A DNA stretch of 64,000 nt from Siphonodentalium dalli (Eukaryota > Mollusca > Scaphopoda > Gadilida > Siphonodentaliidae), in the NCBI GenBank assembly GCA_032622095.1, contig CP136067.1, forward strand, positions 194,460,052-194,524,051. The letters run 5' to 3'. The notes under the pieces are model-generated. The model was not told the origin of the DNA. It worked only from the letters and a program-made list of their open reading frames with translations, and made no database searches. Below are positions 48,201 to 60,119 of the stretch, piece by piece (position 1 is the first letter of the stretch; each line of letters begins with the position of its first letter). Both the position numbers and the translations under genes were made by a program.

Positions 48201-49521
48201 GTGTAGGAGTATACACGGTGTACCTGAATGGTGACTCATGGCTGTGTAGTCACGTGTGTGGTTTACGGGTAAACCCAATTGTGGTTGTATTGTCATGGGT
48301 GAGGTGTATGTGTATAAAGGGAATGGCTACATGGTCATTTGTGTGGTGCTCATGTATAAATAACATGATTGCTTTGTCATGGGTGAGTTGTACAGTTGAA
48401 CCTTTGGTGGCTGTCACTTTCCATAATAACTCAAGTATATGTTAATCGATTGGGAGGTAATGTTAGAGAGTTCTTCAGCATGGTGGCTTTTTATAAGCAC
48501 AATGGAGGAAACGGTGTTCACGACATGAGTAAATCAATCTTGACGCCAATGGCCCATAATTTGATGTTATTAAGCAGTTTTTCACTAATCTCCTTGTTTG
48601 ACTTTCTAAAAGGCATATAGAATAGCAGAGAATAATGTCCGGCATATTTTTGAAACTATCAACTTTTCTACCAAATTTTCTGGACATTTTGGAAGTCAGC
48701 TCGAGTATGTTTTTTTCTAAAAACACATCAAAGTGAGACATTTAAGACGGATCAAGATAATAAACACCATCGATAGTTCTCATTGTGACGCATTTAAGAC
48801 GGATAAAAACAAGCACCAAACACCAAAGATAGTTCCATTTTACTTGAAAAAATGGTGCAAACCTGAAAAATGATTGTTTACCGATTTTGAGAGAAAATTC
48901 CAATAACTTGTGTAATGTAATAGTAACACTTATTACTTTGCACATTTCTGCTCATTTCTTGTGGAAATATGACTGGAATCCAAATGGTGATTTTTGGTGA
49001 AATTTCATACAACGTTCTGTAAAATCGAATTATTGAGGGATCGGAAGGGGCTGGGATCTCATGAATGGCATATGTCATTGCTCCAATGATCAGTTAACTT
49101 GAATAATACAACATAAAGTCACATTTCCGAACCAGTTCAATACAGAAGAAACTGGTCTAGAAGATAGTAGTGAAAAAACGTCAAATTTTCCACTTACGGC
49201 TACCATTTTGACGGTCATCTTGAACGGAAAAGTCCAATTTCGCCCTAAAAATGTGCCATTATATCTCACAGAGACATACTTGTTGTATATGCCTAATTTT
49301 AAATCGCAGATTCCATGGTAAGATTAATTGTGACATTTAATAAATTTTATAATCTCGAAGCTCTCTTTAAATTCGGAAAACCCCTTAAAAGAGGGGTTAA
49401 GGTGAAATTTCAGCGTGGCTCCATATCTAATATAAATTAGTATGGGAATATGTACATATGTGCACAATTTCATGCTTTAGTCACGAAGTGAACAATTCTT
49501 TTACTAATCTACCCCACTATA
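45214..49521. mobile_element. Long-TIR (foldback-like) element around a minisatellite
   Basis: The left arm (45,214 to about 46,340) and right arm (about 48,600 to 49,521) are inverted copies. Shared blocks in the same order include 'tagtggagtagatta', 'gtgactaaagcatgaaa', 'atatggagccacgctgaaat', 'aacccctcttttaa', 'ggtagccgtaagtggaaaat', 'ttaactgatcattgga' and 'tggaactatctttggt'. The left arm carries about 210 bp (near 45,805-46,015) absent from the right. Divergence is moderate, so it is older than the giant element. Ends are tatagtgg / ccactata with only TA available as a duplication. The core has no transposase ORF. Confidence 0.75.
46750..48420. repeat. Degenerate minisatellite, unit roughly 40-50 bp
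   Basis: The pattern 'gtgactgtatggtcatg' + 'ggtgaggtgtatatgtatac' recurs with heavy divergence through 1.6 kb, e.g. near 46,946, 47,068, 47,235, 47,645, 47,870, 48,150 and 48,185. Frames up to 129 codons on both strands (Tyr/His/Ile-rich) are products of the repeat. It fills the centre of the long-TIR element. Confidence 0.75.
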
Positions 49522-49748
49522 ATAGAGCTAGAATCCAAACCCTCGAACTTGGTCTTGGGCTGTTCCTGATCCGTTCGTAGCGTCACGAACCTATTAGCAA
49601 CATGTTTGTGGTAATCGGCCTTGGTAACCTAACGTTAAAGGCGTCTGTAGTCAAATTTATAGTAATTTCTAGCAGCAAAATCTCAGTCGGCACTCGCAGA
49701 TATAAACAGCCTCAGTCGAAATCTATTTTACACCAGCTGAAACAAGCT
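49522..49748. other. Unique-looking spacer
   Basis: No feature recognised between the long-TIR element and the 62-bp tandem repeat. Confidence 0.4.
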
Positions 49749-50535
49749 CCCTTTGGGAGCTTTATATTCAGAGTCCGGGTGGCCTGCAGCCCGTTTGGGA
49801 GCCTTTATTCAGAGTCCGGGGGCCTGTAGCCCCCTGCATAGAGTGTGCGTTCCCTTTGGGAGCCTTTATTCAGAGTCCGGGTGGCCTCTAGCCCCCTGCA
49901 TAGAGTGTGCGTTCCCTTTGGGCGCCTTTATTCAGAGTCCGGTGGCCTGCAGCCCCCTGCATAGAGTGTGCGTTCCCTTTGGGCGCCTTTATTCAGAGTC
50001 CGGTTGGCCTGCAACCCCCTGCATAGAGTGTGCGTTCCCTTTGGGCGCCTTTATTCAGAGTCCGGGTGGCCTGCAGCCCCCTGCATAGAGTGTGCGTTCC
50101 CTTTGGGCGCCTTTATTCAGAGTCCGGGTGGCCTGCAGCCCCCTGCATAGAGTGTGCGTTCCCTTTGGGAGCCTTTATTCAGAGTCCGGGTGGCCTGCAG
50201 TCCCCTGCATAGAGTGTGCGTTCCCTTTGGGAGCCTTTATTCAGAGTCCGGGTGGCCTGCAGCCCCCTACATAGAGTGTGCGTTCCCTTTGTGCGCCTTT
50301 ATTCAGAGTCCGGGTGGCCTGTAGCCCCCTGCATAGAGTGTGCGTTCCCTTTGGGAGCCTTTATTCAGAGTCCGGGTGACCTGCAGCCCCCTGCATAGAG
50401 TGTGCGTTCCCTTTTGGAGCCTTTATTCAGAGTCCGGGTGGCCTGCAGCCCCCTGCATAGAATAGAGTGTGCGTTCCCTTTGGTAGCCGTTATTCAGAGT
50501 CCGGGTGGCCTGCAGCCCCTGCATAGAGTGTGCGT
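49749..50535 (+). repeat. 62-bp tandem repeat, about 13 copies
   Basis: Unit: 'ccctttgggcgcctttattc' + 'agagtccgggtggcctgcag' + 'ccccctgcatagagtgtgcg' + 'tt'. The first and last copies are variant. It is GC-richer than its surroundings. Because 62 is not a multiple of 3, each frame cycles through the same three peptides, and one of them carries a TAG in 'ccctgcatagag'. The 60-111-codon frames are therefore not evidence for a gene. Confidence 0.95.
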
Positions 50536-51367
50536 TTTGTGCACATTTTATATTAGACAAAGGCGGCCGCTTAGTTTGATGAAAACAAAAATTTAAACCG
50601 ACATAAATATGAATAAAAGGAAATAAACCTTCAATCAAACTTACACCAATCACTACAGAATAACGGACACATTTCTAAAATCCTTACATGTATTTGTTTA
50701 ATCTGTCGAATATTGTGTTCGACTCAAAATGATTATTTTTACCATATAGCGGCCGGGAGTGGTAAAGTTGAGTTATTAAACTTACCATGTTGCCATTGTT
50801 GGATTTTGACTCTGTAACATTTTTTGTTATCATTGATTGAAGTGATATATCTGGTTATTGTGATTTGTCAACTATTCTCATGTTGATATTGTTAACTAGT
50901 TAGTGTGCACATATATATATTATTTTAATTCAGGTACCAATAAATATTCATCAATGCGTGAAAAAGGTTATCTTCACTTCATGTATCTTCAAGGGGATAT
51001 AATCCGGCAGCCGAGGGGGTGAAGTAGAGTTTTTTTCTCTGCGGAATATTACAGAGGGTGCCTCACTAAATAACACCCAGGTGGGTCTAAGATGGCCGCC
51101 AATGTGATGTAAGTATCAGCAACCCTCAACGAACAACAGTTTTATGGGTATACATGGAAGGAAAACTCATGTTTTATTATATATGTGTCACCAGGGATCA
51201 CTTAGCTCATTATACGATGTAGGCAAGTGCCATTTTCACTAAGATGGCAGCCAAAATGGTCTCCAAGAATTGAAAAATGGCAAAATATAACGTTTTCCAG
51301 GTGCTTAGTGTTTTGTTATCAGTAACACCTGAATCTGCAAAACGAACAGTTTTATGAGTATTTATGA
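50536..51367. other. Non-coding stretch with 'aagatggc(c/a)gcc' motifs
   Basis: Contains 'aagatggccgccaatgtg' at about 51,089 and 'aagatggcagccaaaatggt' at about 51,240, each beside a similar 'gaacaacagttttatgggta' / 'gaacagttttatgagta' block, so probably two diverged copies of one repeat. No gene. Confidence 0.4.
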
Positions 51368-54315
51368 ATGAACAATGATCAATTTGAAGCATCCTATGAT
51401 CTCCAAAGTCACCACGTTTCAAGTTTGGATGGCGTTCTCAAACCACAACGGAGCAATTATAATCTGTCTCTTTTCGCTGCTGTGCCCTGTCTTTATGCAA
51501 GGTTCGGGTTATATTACCTACAGGACATACAATGCTGGAAGCAACTAGAAAGCATTTGTAGACCGGCAACACACTTTTCATAACACTCCAGGCATATTCA
51601 ATGGGATATGGAGCCATATGGCTATTGATAGCACCTTCAGGAGTTATGGACACTCAACCCGGAACAGTGCAAAACTTGGACCTACAGCCTCCATACATGC
51701 AAGAATATAATCCATAACCTTAATGATATGCGCAATGAAGAAACAGTTGTCACCCAAACACACCACCAGGAGTATGCTTCCAGGATGAAAAAACTTTGTG
51801 TCCATCCACTCGACCCAAGTTAGCATCCAGACAGCCTGCACAGTGTGGATTCCGGAAAGATTATTCTGAGTAAAACTGTGTTTATTCATCTTTGGAAATC
51901 GGAAAAAAAACCCAAATGAATGGTTTTTATACGTGTTTGCCGAGTGGTTTCCACGAGAAAAATCCCCGTAAAGCCTTCACAATGGCAAGTGCTCGGAAAC
52001 ATTCGCGTAAACGGAACAGACGTGTTCGACACTGATGTACTATATACCAGAGCTATGAGTCTACAATCAAGTGCCAGAGGTTGTGATGTTAGTACTTTGT
52101 TCAATATTTGTTGTCGCATGAGTTATCACCTTATCCGACATCGTTGTTTGAGAGCTACTGACAAAGTCTGGTCGCGTTGACTTGAGACAATTAACACTTT
52201 ATCTGAAATTAGCGTTCAAATACAGAAATAGAAATTTATAGCTGAATACATTTTATTAATGTTATTGAAATATCAAGTCAAAATTTTATGGCTGCTGTTG
52301 TTGTTGTTGTTGTTAGTATTATTATTAGTATTGATATAAGACATCCTCGAAAAGTATACTGATAGAACGTATTAGATGAATATAAAAACGACGATAATGA
52401 GGACTGACGATCGGTAACCCTTTACCCAACAAACCGGCCAAAACCGGCCAAATAAAGATTCAACAGCCTAAAATATCTTCGGTCTGTCTCAATAGAACCG
52501 TACACATATGGATATCATTGGAACCGACTCCTTGACCACATTGTGATAGTTACAGTTATGCCCTGTGCCAATGCATTCTCTTATATATGCGAGTCGACCA
52601 TAGGTCGCCTCGCATATATAAGAGAATGCATTGGCCTAAAAAAATTCTTTTTTTAACACTTTTTAACATTTTTTCTTACATTCTTTAACAATTTTATAAT
52701 TTTTAATGTGTTAAGCCAATGCATTCTCTTATATATGCGAGGCGACCTATGGTCGACTCGCATATATAAGAGAATGCATTGGCACAGGGCCCTTCTGTTG
52801 GGTAAAGGGTTAACAGAGAGACTACCGCCATATCTATCTACCAATCTTCTTCTGTCTCCTTCTATCGTATTATTCTTCTTATCTTCTTCTTCTTTTCCTC
52901 TTCTTCTTCTTTTTCTGCTTCTTCTTCTCCATTTTCAATCTTCTTTTATGTTTATGTATATATTTCGCACTAAGCACTTTGTAAATATTGCACATCTCGC
53001 CAGTAACATGTGAATTCATGTCTTAGAGATTAAAGCATAGCATAGATGTGATCTCTCCCCCGAAGAGTGTAAAGACCAATTATCAGAAGCTATCTTTGTC
53101 GATGGATGTGCTGCAATATGGGTCATCTCATGGCCATGCAATGGTACCATTCAGGATTACTTAGACAAATTCAGGTTCTATCTCATGATTCATATCGCGC
53201 GGAGTGACGTCTATATAATCTTTGATCGATATAGGGAAGGCAGCACAAAAGAGTCGACACGGGTCGGGAACGACCATGCAATGTAGCAGTAGAGTATTTG
53301 CTATGAAGAGAATCATCCGATTGCCAACCCAGATGGTTGTTTTCACAGTTGCAAGAAACAAGTTGCAACTCATATATAACGATCATATGTGATTATATTG
53401 TGTCAAAAGCTGGAACCTTCAAAACAACTGACCACAAACTTGTGATTACAGGCCAGGACGCCGTGCCAATCGAAATAGTTTGTGGTGTTGTTATTGCTAG
53501 GACTGACCTCCGGTCGACCCACCAAGTTGCAACAGCCAGTTCATCACTAATAATAATTGCAGACGACACGGACATTTTGTATTTCTGTTACATTTCCTTC
53601 ATACATTCTGGTGATATCGACGGAAAAGTGACAATGGTTTCTCTTTCCAAAGGATATCCACTGATGGATCTCAGTGCAACATATGTCCAGCATTGAGAGA
53701 TATTACCATATTTACTTGCAATGCATGGTGTGACTGAGTGTGATACAGTCGTGTCATATTTCGGAATACTCAAATGTTCTGCACTGAAGGTTCTTCGCAC
53801 CAGCAAATATTCGCTTAAGAGACTTGATTGTCGCACGGAACAATTCTCTGATGTTCTTAAGGACACAGAAGAGTTCATCTTGTCATGCTAATGACTCCAA
53901 CAGTGCTCATCGATGACAGAGGCGCGTACACGTATGTGAAATATTAAGGTTGGAAGAGCTCCGACAGCCGCCCCAAGTTGAATACGTTACCTCCAACTAA
54001 TGAATCGTTAGCTGAAAATGTTAAGAGGGCACAGCTTCAGATGTGTATCTGGGCTAATGCAGTTCAGTGTGACCCACCTGCTAAACGTCGGTTGGACACT
54101 GGTCAATGGGTCCCTTTCACCAATGACCATACCAGACAGCACACCAATAGGTCCTGAAAGTTTACTCAAACTTATAAGTTATTCGCCGTTCCTGCTCTAG
54201 TTGAACACTGTGTACTTCTCAAAGCAGTGTATGCAAGCATGTACAATTACCAATTTACCATGCACTTCATTATGTTCCTGTCAAGGTGACACTGGTTGTT
54301 CTAATGTTCTGTATT
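51368..54315 (+). pseudogene. Decayed gene of a repeated marine-invertebrate family with a C-terminal Cys-rich domain, split by a MITE
   Basis: A protein trail runs through shifting frames. 'LKPQRSNYNLSLFAAVPCL' (51,430 on) leads to 'GIFNGIWSHMAIDSTFRSYG' (about 51,595) and then 'VLGNIRVNGTDVFDTDVLYT' (about 51,985). After the 392-bp MITE it resumes with 'FVDGCAAIWV' and 'VYIIFDRYREGSTKE' (about 53,205), then 'SLIIIADDTDILYF' (about 53,548), 'GKVTMVSLSKGYPLMD' and 'MHGVTECDTVVSYFGIL' (about 53,720). It ends with 'LAENVKRAQLQMCIW' and a Cys-rich 'LPCTSLCSCQGDTGCSNV' at about 54,255-54,310. I recognise this order from a multi-copy uncharacterised family of marine invertebrates whose C-terminus resembles a CXC (tesmin-like) cysteine cluster. 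The function is unknown and it may itself be transposon-borne. Many stops and frameshifts make it inactive. A polypyrimidine-rich stretch (52,846-52,950) also interrupts it. Confidence 0.55.
52418..52809 (-). mobile_element. 392-bp TTAA MITE, inverted copy, inside the decayed gene
   Basis: The same length and content as 42,953-43,344 but reverse-complemented. Left flank GTAA (52,414-52,417, one change from TTAA), right flank TTAA (52,810-52,813). Its double-hairpin core is 52,561-52,789 (229 bp). Nearly identical to the other copy, so it is a fairly recent family. Confidence 0.85.
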
Positions 54316-54482
54316 AGAGAACTCATTACAGAGATTGCAGTAAAAACATTAGAATAGCCAGTGTCACCTTGACCGGAACAGAATGAAGTGCAAGGTAATT
54401 GCGCGTGCTTGCATCCACTTCGCCGAGAAGCACATGGTCTTCCACTAGAACAGGAACAGCGACTAAGTTTGAGAAACTCCAT
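54229..54482. repeat. Inverted duplication of the family's Cys-rich 3' end
   Basis: 'tgcacttcat', 'caaggtgacactggt' and 'ctaatgtt' at 54,261-54,315 recur inverted at 54,345-54,392, forming an imperfect hairpin. Read on the minus strand, 54,370-54,482 encodes 'RCSCSSGRPCASRRSGCKHA' followed by 'QLPCTSFCSGQG', the same Cys-rich C-terminus as on the plus strand but more complete. So two tail pieces of the same gene family face each other. Confidence 0.65.
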
Positions 54483-55079
54483 TGCATGATGAGGTAAGTC
54501 AGGTTTGCAAATGTCTTCTTTTTGTATTTACATAAACTCTGGTTTGCGAGTCACATTTGTGTGTCAATATTTGTTCAGTGAAACAATGAGAAAGGTGACG
54601 TTATATTATATTCTGTAAGTAGTTGTAACTATTAGTAGGGCGTCTCCGTGACAAAATATAGGTGAATTGTGACAAATTGCATTGAAAGGGAGTGGAATGA
54701 TTCGTCTCCACATCTAGTGACAATTGTTAGTGGGCAATAATGACTAAACGAGTCTGTATTGAATATGTGGACATGTTTTGAGTTATCATGGTATAAATAT
54801 GACTGTTGGAGGTAAAAAAAAAATGGCGGATAAAATGGCCGCCATGGAGGGCAAAATGGTCACCAAAATACATTTTTGGCGTTTTTCCATTGCTTTAATT
54901 TGGATTTTTTTTTTAAATCACCTACCCCTATATCATTTCTCATCCCAAATTCCCACAACAATAAATACAGTTCAATTTCAATATCTACACGGTCTGATCA
55001 GGAAACACATATATTAAAATTTTAGGCATTTAATTTTCTGAAGATAATACACCAATCAGCCGTCGGGGATTTTGTAACC
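54483..55079. other. Non-coding stretch
   Basis: Contains 'aaaatggcggataaaatggc' and 'gcaaaatggtcaccaaaata' motifs at 54,822-54,871, of the dispersed motif class also seen at 45.5, 46.2, 51.2 and 62.8 kb. No gene. Confidence 0.45.
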
Positions 55080-56154
<1,075 letters not shown>

Positions 56155-57485
56155 AACATAAATGGAAAAATACTAGAGGTTATAAAAACATTGTATAAAA
56201 ATGTAAAATCAAAAGTGAGTCATGATGGTCGATCCTCACAATCATTCCCATCACTTATTGGCCTAAAACAGGGAGCGAACATCTCACCTTTCCTCTTTAG
56301 CATGTATGTCAATGATTTAACAGACTTCATAGCTAGCTCATGGTTGAGAGGTATGCAATCATTAACCACAGAGCTCCAAACAAAACTGAATACTTACCTG
56401 AAACTTTTTGCTTTACTATACGCAGATGATACAGTAATTATATCAGAAACGAAAGAGGATTTGCGGTACGCACTATGTTGCTCTGAAGACTATTGCGATA
56501 TATGGAAGCTTAGTGTTAACATACAGAAAACAAAGGTAATGGTATTTGGTAGAGGAAGGCAACCAAAAAATATCCGTTTTATATATAAAGAAGATGAGAT
56601 AGACATCGTTAAGTCATTTACTTACTTGGGCATAAAACTCACCATAAATGGCTCCTTTGTACAGGCAAAGCGTGAAATAGCTACTAAAACCACCAGAGTT
56701 ATGTATGACGTGTTTAAAATGGGAAGGTCTAAAAGATTATCGGTCATTAACCATGTACGATTGTTTGACACTATTGTCTTGCCAGTACTCTTGTATGGAT
56801 GTGAGGTGTGGGGTATTGGAGACAACTCTATCATCGAACGTGTCCACTTTAAATTTTGTAAAATGCTTTTCAAATTAAAACCATCAACACCGAACTATGT
56901 GGTATATGGAGAGCTTGGCAGATACCCTGTAACAATAAATATTTAAAAAAGATTCGGATTATACAATATTGGGGTAAGTTGGTGGGGAACGTTGGCGGCG
57001 AACTTGCATGTTTATTATACAAACTGGCATATCGACTCCGAGATGAATCACCCTCACACTTTGCATGGATCGAGGCAGTATCATGTATCCTGAATGACAC
57101 AGGCATGTCCCACGGGTGGTTGAACCATGAAAAATAACCATCTCAAAGAAATCTAAAACAGAGATTAATTGACCAGTTTTTCCAAGAATGGCATGGATCA
57201 ATAGATAATTCGAGTCGTGGAAATACGTATAAGCTTATTAAAAGTGAATTTAAACCTGAACATTACCTCAATTTGACAGATAACTTTATTTTCACCATAG
57301 CCAGGTTTAGAACTAGTAATAACCAATTACCGATCGAAACAGGCCGTTGGAATGGGGCGCCACGTAACAAAAGAACCTGTAAACTTTATAATAAGAACTT
57401 GTTGGGAGATGAAATGCAATATATTTCATTGCACAGTAATTTGTTAATTTTTTTAATGAAAACAATTTGTAGTTCTCCCGAGTAA
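56155..57485 (+). pseudogene. 5'-truncated non-LTR retrotransposon: C-terminal half of reverse transcriptase ORF
   Basis: The trail opens in frame at about 56,155 ('NGKILEVIKTLYKNVKS'). It has RT motif 'GLKQGANISPFLFSMYVNDL', then catalytic 'LLYADDTVII' (YADD at residues 77-80 of the 56,191-56,946 frame). Next are 'FTYLGIKL', typical of the palm/thumb border, and 'LPVLLYGCEVWG'. A frameshift near 56,946 moves the reading to 'IRIIQYWGKLVGN'. A stop near 57,135 is followed by 'RFRTSNNQLPIETGRWNG' and a degraded C-terminal Cys/His region ('CKLYNKNLLGDE'). Such C-terminal ends are known from CR1/L2/Jockey-like LINEs of marine animals. The N-terminal RT part and endonuclease are missing, as in typical 5' truncation. 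Not functional. Confidence 0.85.
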
Positions 57486-57790
57486 ACGGTTGAGATGCAC
57501 CCGCACGTTATACACTGTCTTTTCCATAATTTAGCATATGAACATGGCTGATTCGGAACTATAGCTCATGTCGTTGGGCGCTACCATCGTATAACCAGGG
57601 TTACTGAGTTCGACTCTAAGAGCCGAACTCAGTAGTGGTGGGCGTGCGCTGGGGGGCGAGCAACGGGTGGGCTATCTTGTCCCTAATCGGATGCACACAC
57701 TCTGTTGTCTATTGTCTTTTATATATATATATTGTATCATGTATTGTTTGATCCCTTCTTTGTACCATTTCTAATTGTGGAAGAATATAC
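57486..57790 (+). other. Probable 3' UTR of the non-LTR element with a short hairpin
   Basis: 'actgagttcgactct' at 57,603 pairs with 'agagccgaactcagt' ending at 57,633 (one mismatch). Further on is a short (ta)n run near 57,721 and 'ttgtatcatgtattgt'. A tail like this is plausible for the retrotransposon; no target duplication found. Confidence 0.45.
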
Positions 57791-59291
57791 TATTCTATTA
57801 AGTTGTAACACTCGCTGATCCTCGCCACTCAGGAATATTTCGGTGTTGAATGGGCCACCACGAATCACTCTCACAAAAAAATGCCTCGGCGTTGAGCGTT
57901 TTGCTTATCGTACACTCTTTACGTGCTGTACCGGTATATAAACAAACGCTCAGCTCACACAAAGAGTGTTTTGTGGATATAATATTCCACTCATATTCTC
58001 ATTATACTATACTTTTATTTCCAGCGAGCTTTTCAATTACGAGTAATACTAATTTCTACCAATCTGAATCGTACGAATCCGGCCTCTTATTTTAAGACCA
58101 TCACATTTATCACTCAAATTTTAATATGTAAAAGTAAAACCTTTGAATTGGCATACTTGTTTTCTTGAGTTGACAAGCCGCAAACAAGGTTTTCACAGTC
58201 ACACTATTCTCAACAACTCTGCCAATTTCGCTTTGCAAGGAAATAACATCTTCCATAAATAGGCACCATATCTGCATGACTTACAATCATGATTGGTAAT
58301 TACTACATGTATGTATCATAGGGTTGAAATGATATACATTGTCAAGATACGATACGAATCACGGGTGTATATGCAAATCACTTCAGCTAAATTAATGTTT
58401 TTATCCTTGAACCGTTCGAGCTGTTTCTTATCTCAATCTATTCTAATGGACATCAATTACAGTGCATGTCGACGCAAAATTATATCCACCGGGTTCGTAT
58501 ATTTATATATTTTTCACAACACTCTCGGGTGTGGCGACTTAGTCATAATTTTCATTTGATTCTAGGAAAAAATAATTTCAGAAAACAACGTTTATAACAA
58601 TTGTAGACCCCAGAGGCATACTCAAACCACAACTGCATTGCAGGATGTCCGGGACAAGATAGACAGTAAACTACGCATATAAACAATTCTCATGCAGACG
58701 GCATAAACGTATCAGATCCGGTGGCTCCGGCATGTCGCGGTATAATCGTATTTTATTCGCGACCAACGAGGATAAACATTAATAAAATTGTCATGTCACG
58801 AAGTTTGGTAAAACATTTATGATCTAACATGGCTGATATGTTTTATATCGCCGATGTATGCGTGGGTCTCGACCAAGTATCAGATTGCAGGAATTTAAAG
58901 CTACACCTATATACGCATTAGTGTATACATGTAATGCACAAAAGCCTACGTTTGAAACATTTATCTGGCAGCAAGTGGAGCGAACAAGTCAGATTCTATT
59001 TGGCTCTATTAGTTCATTGTCTTGTCAGAGCGTCGGTACGAGTGATTTGAGCGGTCTGTAACCTTAATTGGAAGCAACCGTTCTCGTGCTGATGCCGGCG
59101 GGGTCGTCCTGTTCACCCGGCGGCTATTGTTTCGGGTAGGTGTTGGGGCAGGTGTGATAATCCTCAACATCACATCACATCAACATCTCCAGTCTAACAG
59201 AGGCTTTTTGACTCTCTGCGTTGAATTCAGGACGGGAGATGCTGGAAACCAGAGATCTTCCACCTGGAGCAAGACCAAGACCAGCCGTACC
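57791..59291. other. Non-coding stretch, nothing recognised
   Basis: Frames of 60-88 codons only. From about 59,050 the GC content rises towards the ORF that follows; the in-frame sequence upstream of 59,292 is open but lacks an ATG. An acceptor-like 'gcgttgaattcag' ends at 59,230, so a spliced 5' exon is possible. Confidence 0.4.
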
Positions 59292-60116
59292 ATGAAAGAG
59301 GAGCCTCCTAAGAAAAAGACACCAGCTCGAAGGAGAAGGGACGCAGCCAGACGGGCGAAATGGAAGAAGAAGATGGGGGCGACCGTTGATCGACCGGTCA
59401 CCCCTCCCCGTGTGGTTCAGCCATCCAGTGTCACAGCCGGTAGGCCGGAGTTGTCTGAGAGACGCCCAGACGACCCGGCCTGCATGGAGACAGGTGACAC
59501 CAGACCAGCTAGCAGGGACTCCGTAGATCTGCCGGAGGTCCCTGCTGTCGGCACAGAGACGAGCAGAGACAGGGACGCGGATACCACCCCCGATGTCCCT
59601 GCCGCCAGTTTCAACGTGGAGATGGAAACACCACCCAGCCTTTCTCCACCAGGGGCGGATAGCACCATCTCCGCCCCTCCGACGCCGAGGTATGACGTGA
59701 AGCCGGCGTCTCCAACAGAAGATCAGATCGACCTAGAGCGTGATGACCTCGCAGAGGCGATTCGTGAACACCACGCAGCAGGAATGAAATACCCAATCAA
59801 CAATCGCGAATTCTTCCTGCTGAGGGATAGTCATGTTTACAGAGGACCTGACGAGCTGGACCCTGCACAAGGCATTGTCAAAATTCAAGGAGAGAATATA
59901 CTCTGTTCCAAACGCCCTCCTCCATGCGGAAAGCAGGAACAAACAGAAGAAAAAGAAAAATCCAGTTCCGACTCGGACACAGCCACAGCATCAACAACAA
60001 CAACAACAACAATACCAAACCGACGAAAAAGGAAAGCAAACAAGAAAAAAAAAATAGATCATTTTCATTTTCATTTCACCGATTCATGCCTATGTTACAC
60101 CATACCATGTTTCAAT
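59292..60116 (+). CDS. Basic, low-complexity hypothetical protein, possibly retrotransposon gag/ORF1-derived
   Basis: The longest clean frame outside the transposon fragments. The open frame begins further upstream (about 59,127) but without ATG; the ATG at 59,292 (gtaccATGa) has a fair start context and gives about 275 residues. It starts with a Lys/Arg-rich segment 'EEPPKKKTPARRRRDAARRA', followed by a Pro/Ser/Thr/Asp-rich middle. A more ordered block follows ('NNREFFLLRDSHVYRGPDEL', then 'GIVKIQGENILCS'), then an acidic/Ser run, poly-Thr and a terminal Lys/Arg cluster. It is GC-rich against AT-rich neighbours. The 'ARRRRDAARRAKW' type of segment is reminiscent of gag-like proteins of molluscan retroelements; no zinc knuckle is visible. 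It could equally be a host gene's terminal exon. Function unknown. Confidence 0.45.
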
Positions 60117-60119
60117 TAA

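Noticed and set aside
46754-48296. Tyr/His/Ile-rich frames up to 129 codons
   Set aside because: Products of the degenerate minisatellite in the middle of the long-TIR element; they overlap on both strands without any domain.
49753-50596. Overlapping plus-strand frames (60-111 codons) as a repeat protein gene
   Set aside because: They arise from a 62-bp tandem repeat read in rotating frames, with a stop once per 186 bp in each frame series.
57603-57633. Hairpin 'actgagttcgactct...' as a tRNA-like or terminator structure
   Set aside because: No tRNA cloverleaf or A/B box arrangement can be drawn, and bacterial-type terminators do not apply; it is most likely part of a retroelement 3' region.
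59127-59291. Using the full open frame from 59,127 as the protein start
   Set aside because: The first codon there is TTG, and the first ATG in frame is at 59,292. The upstream part could be coding only through a spliced exon, for which there is just one weak acceptor.
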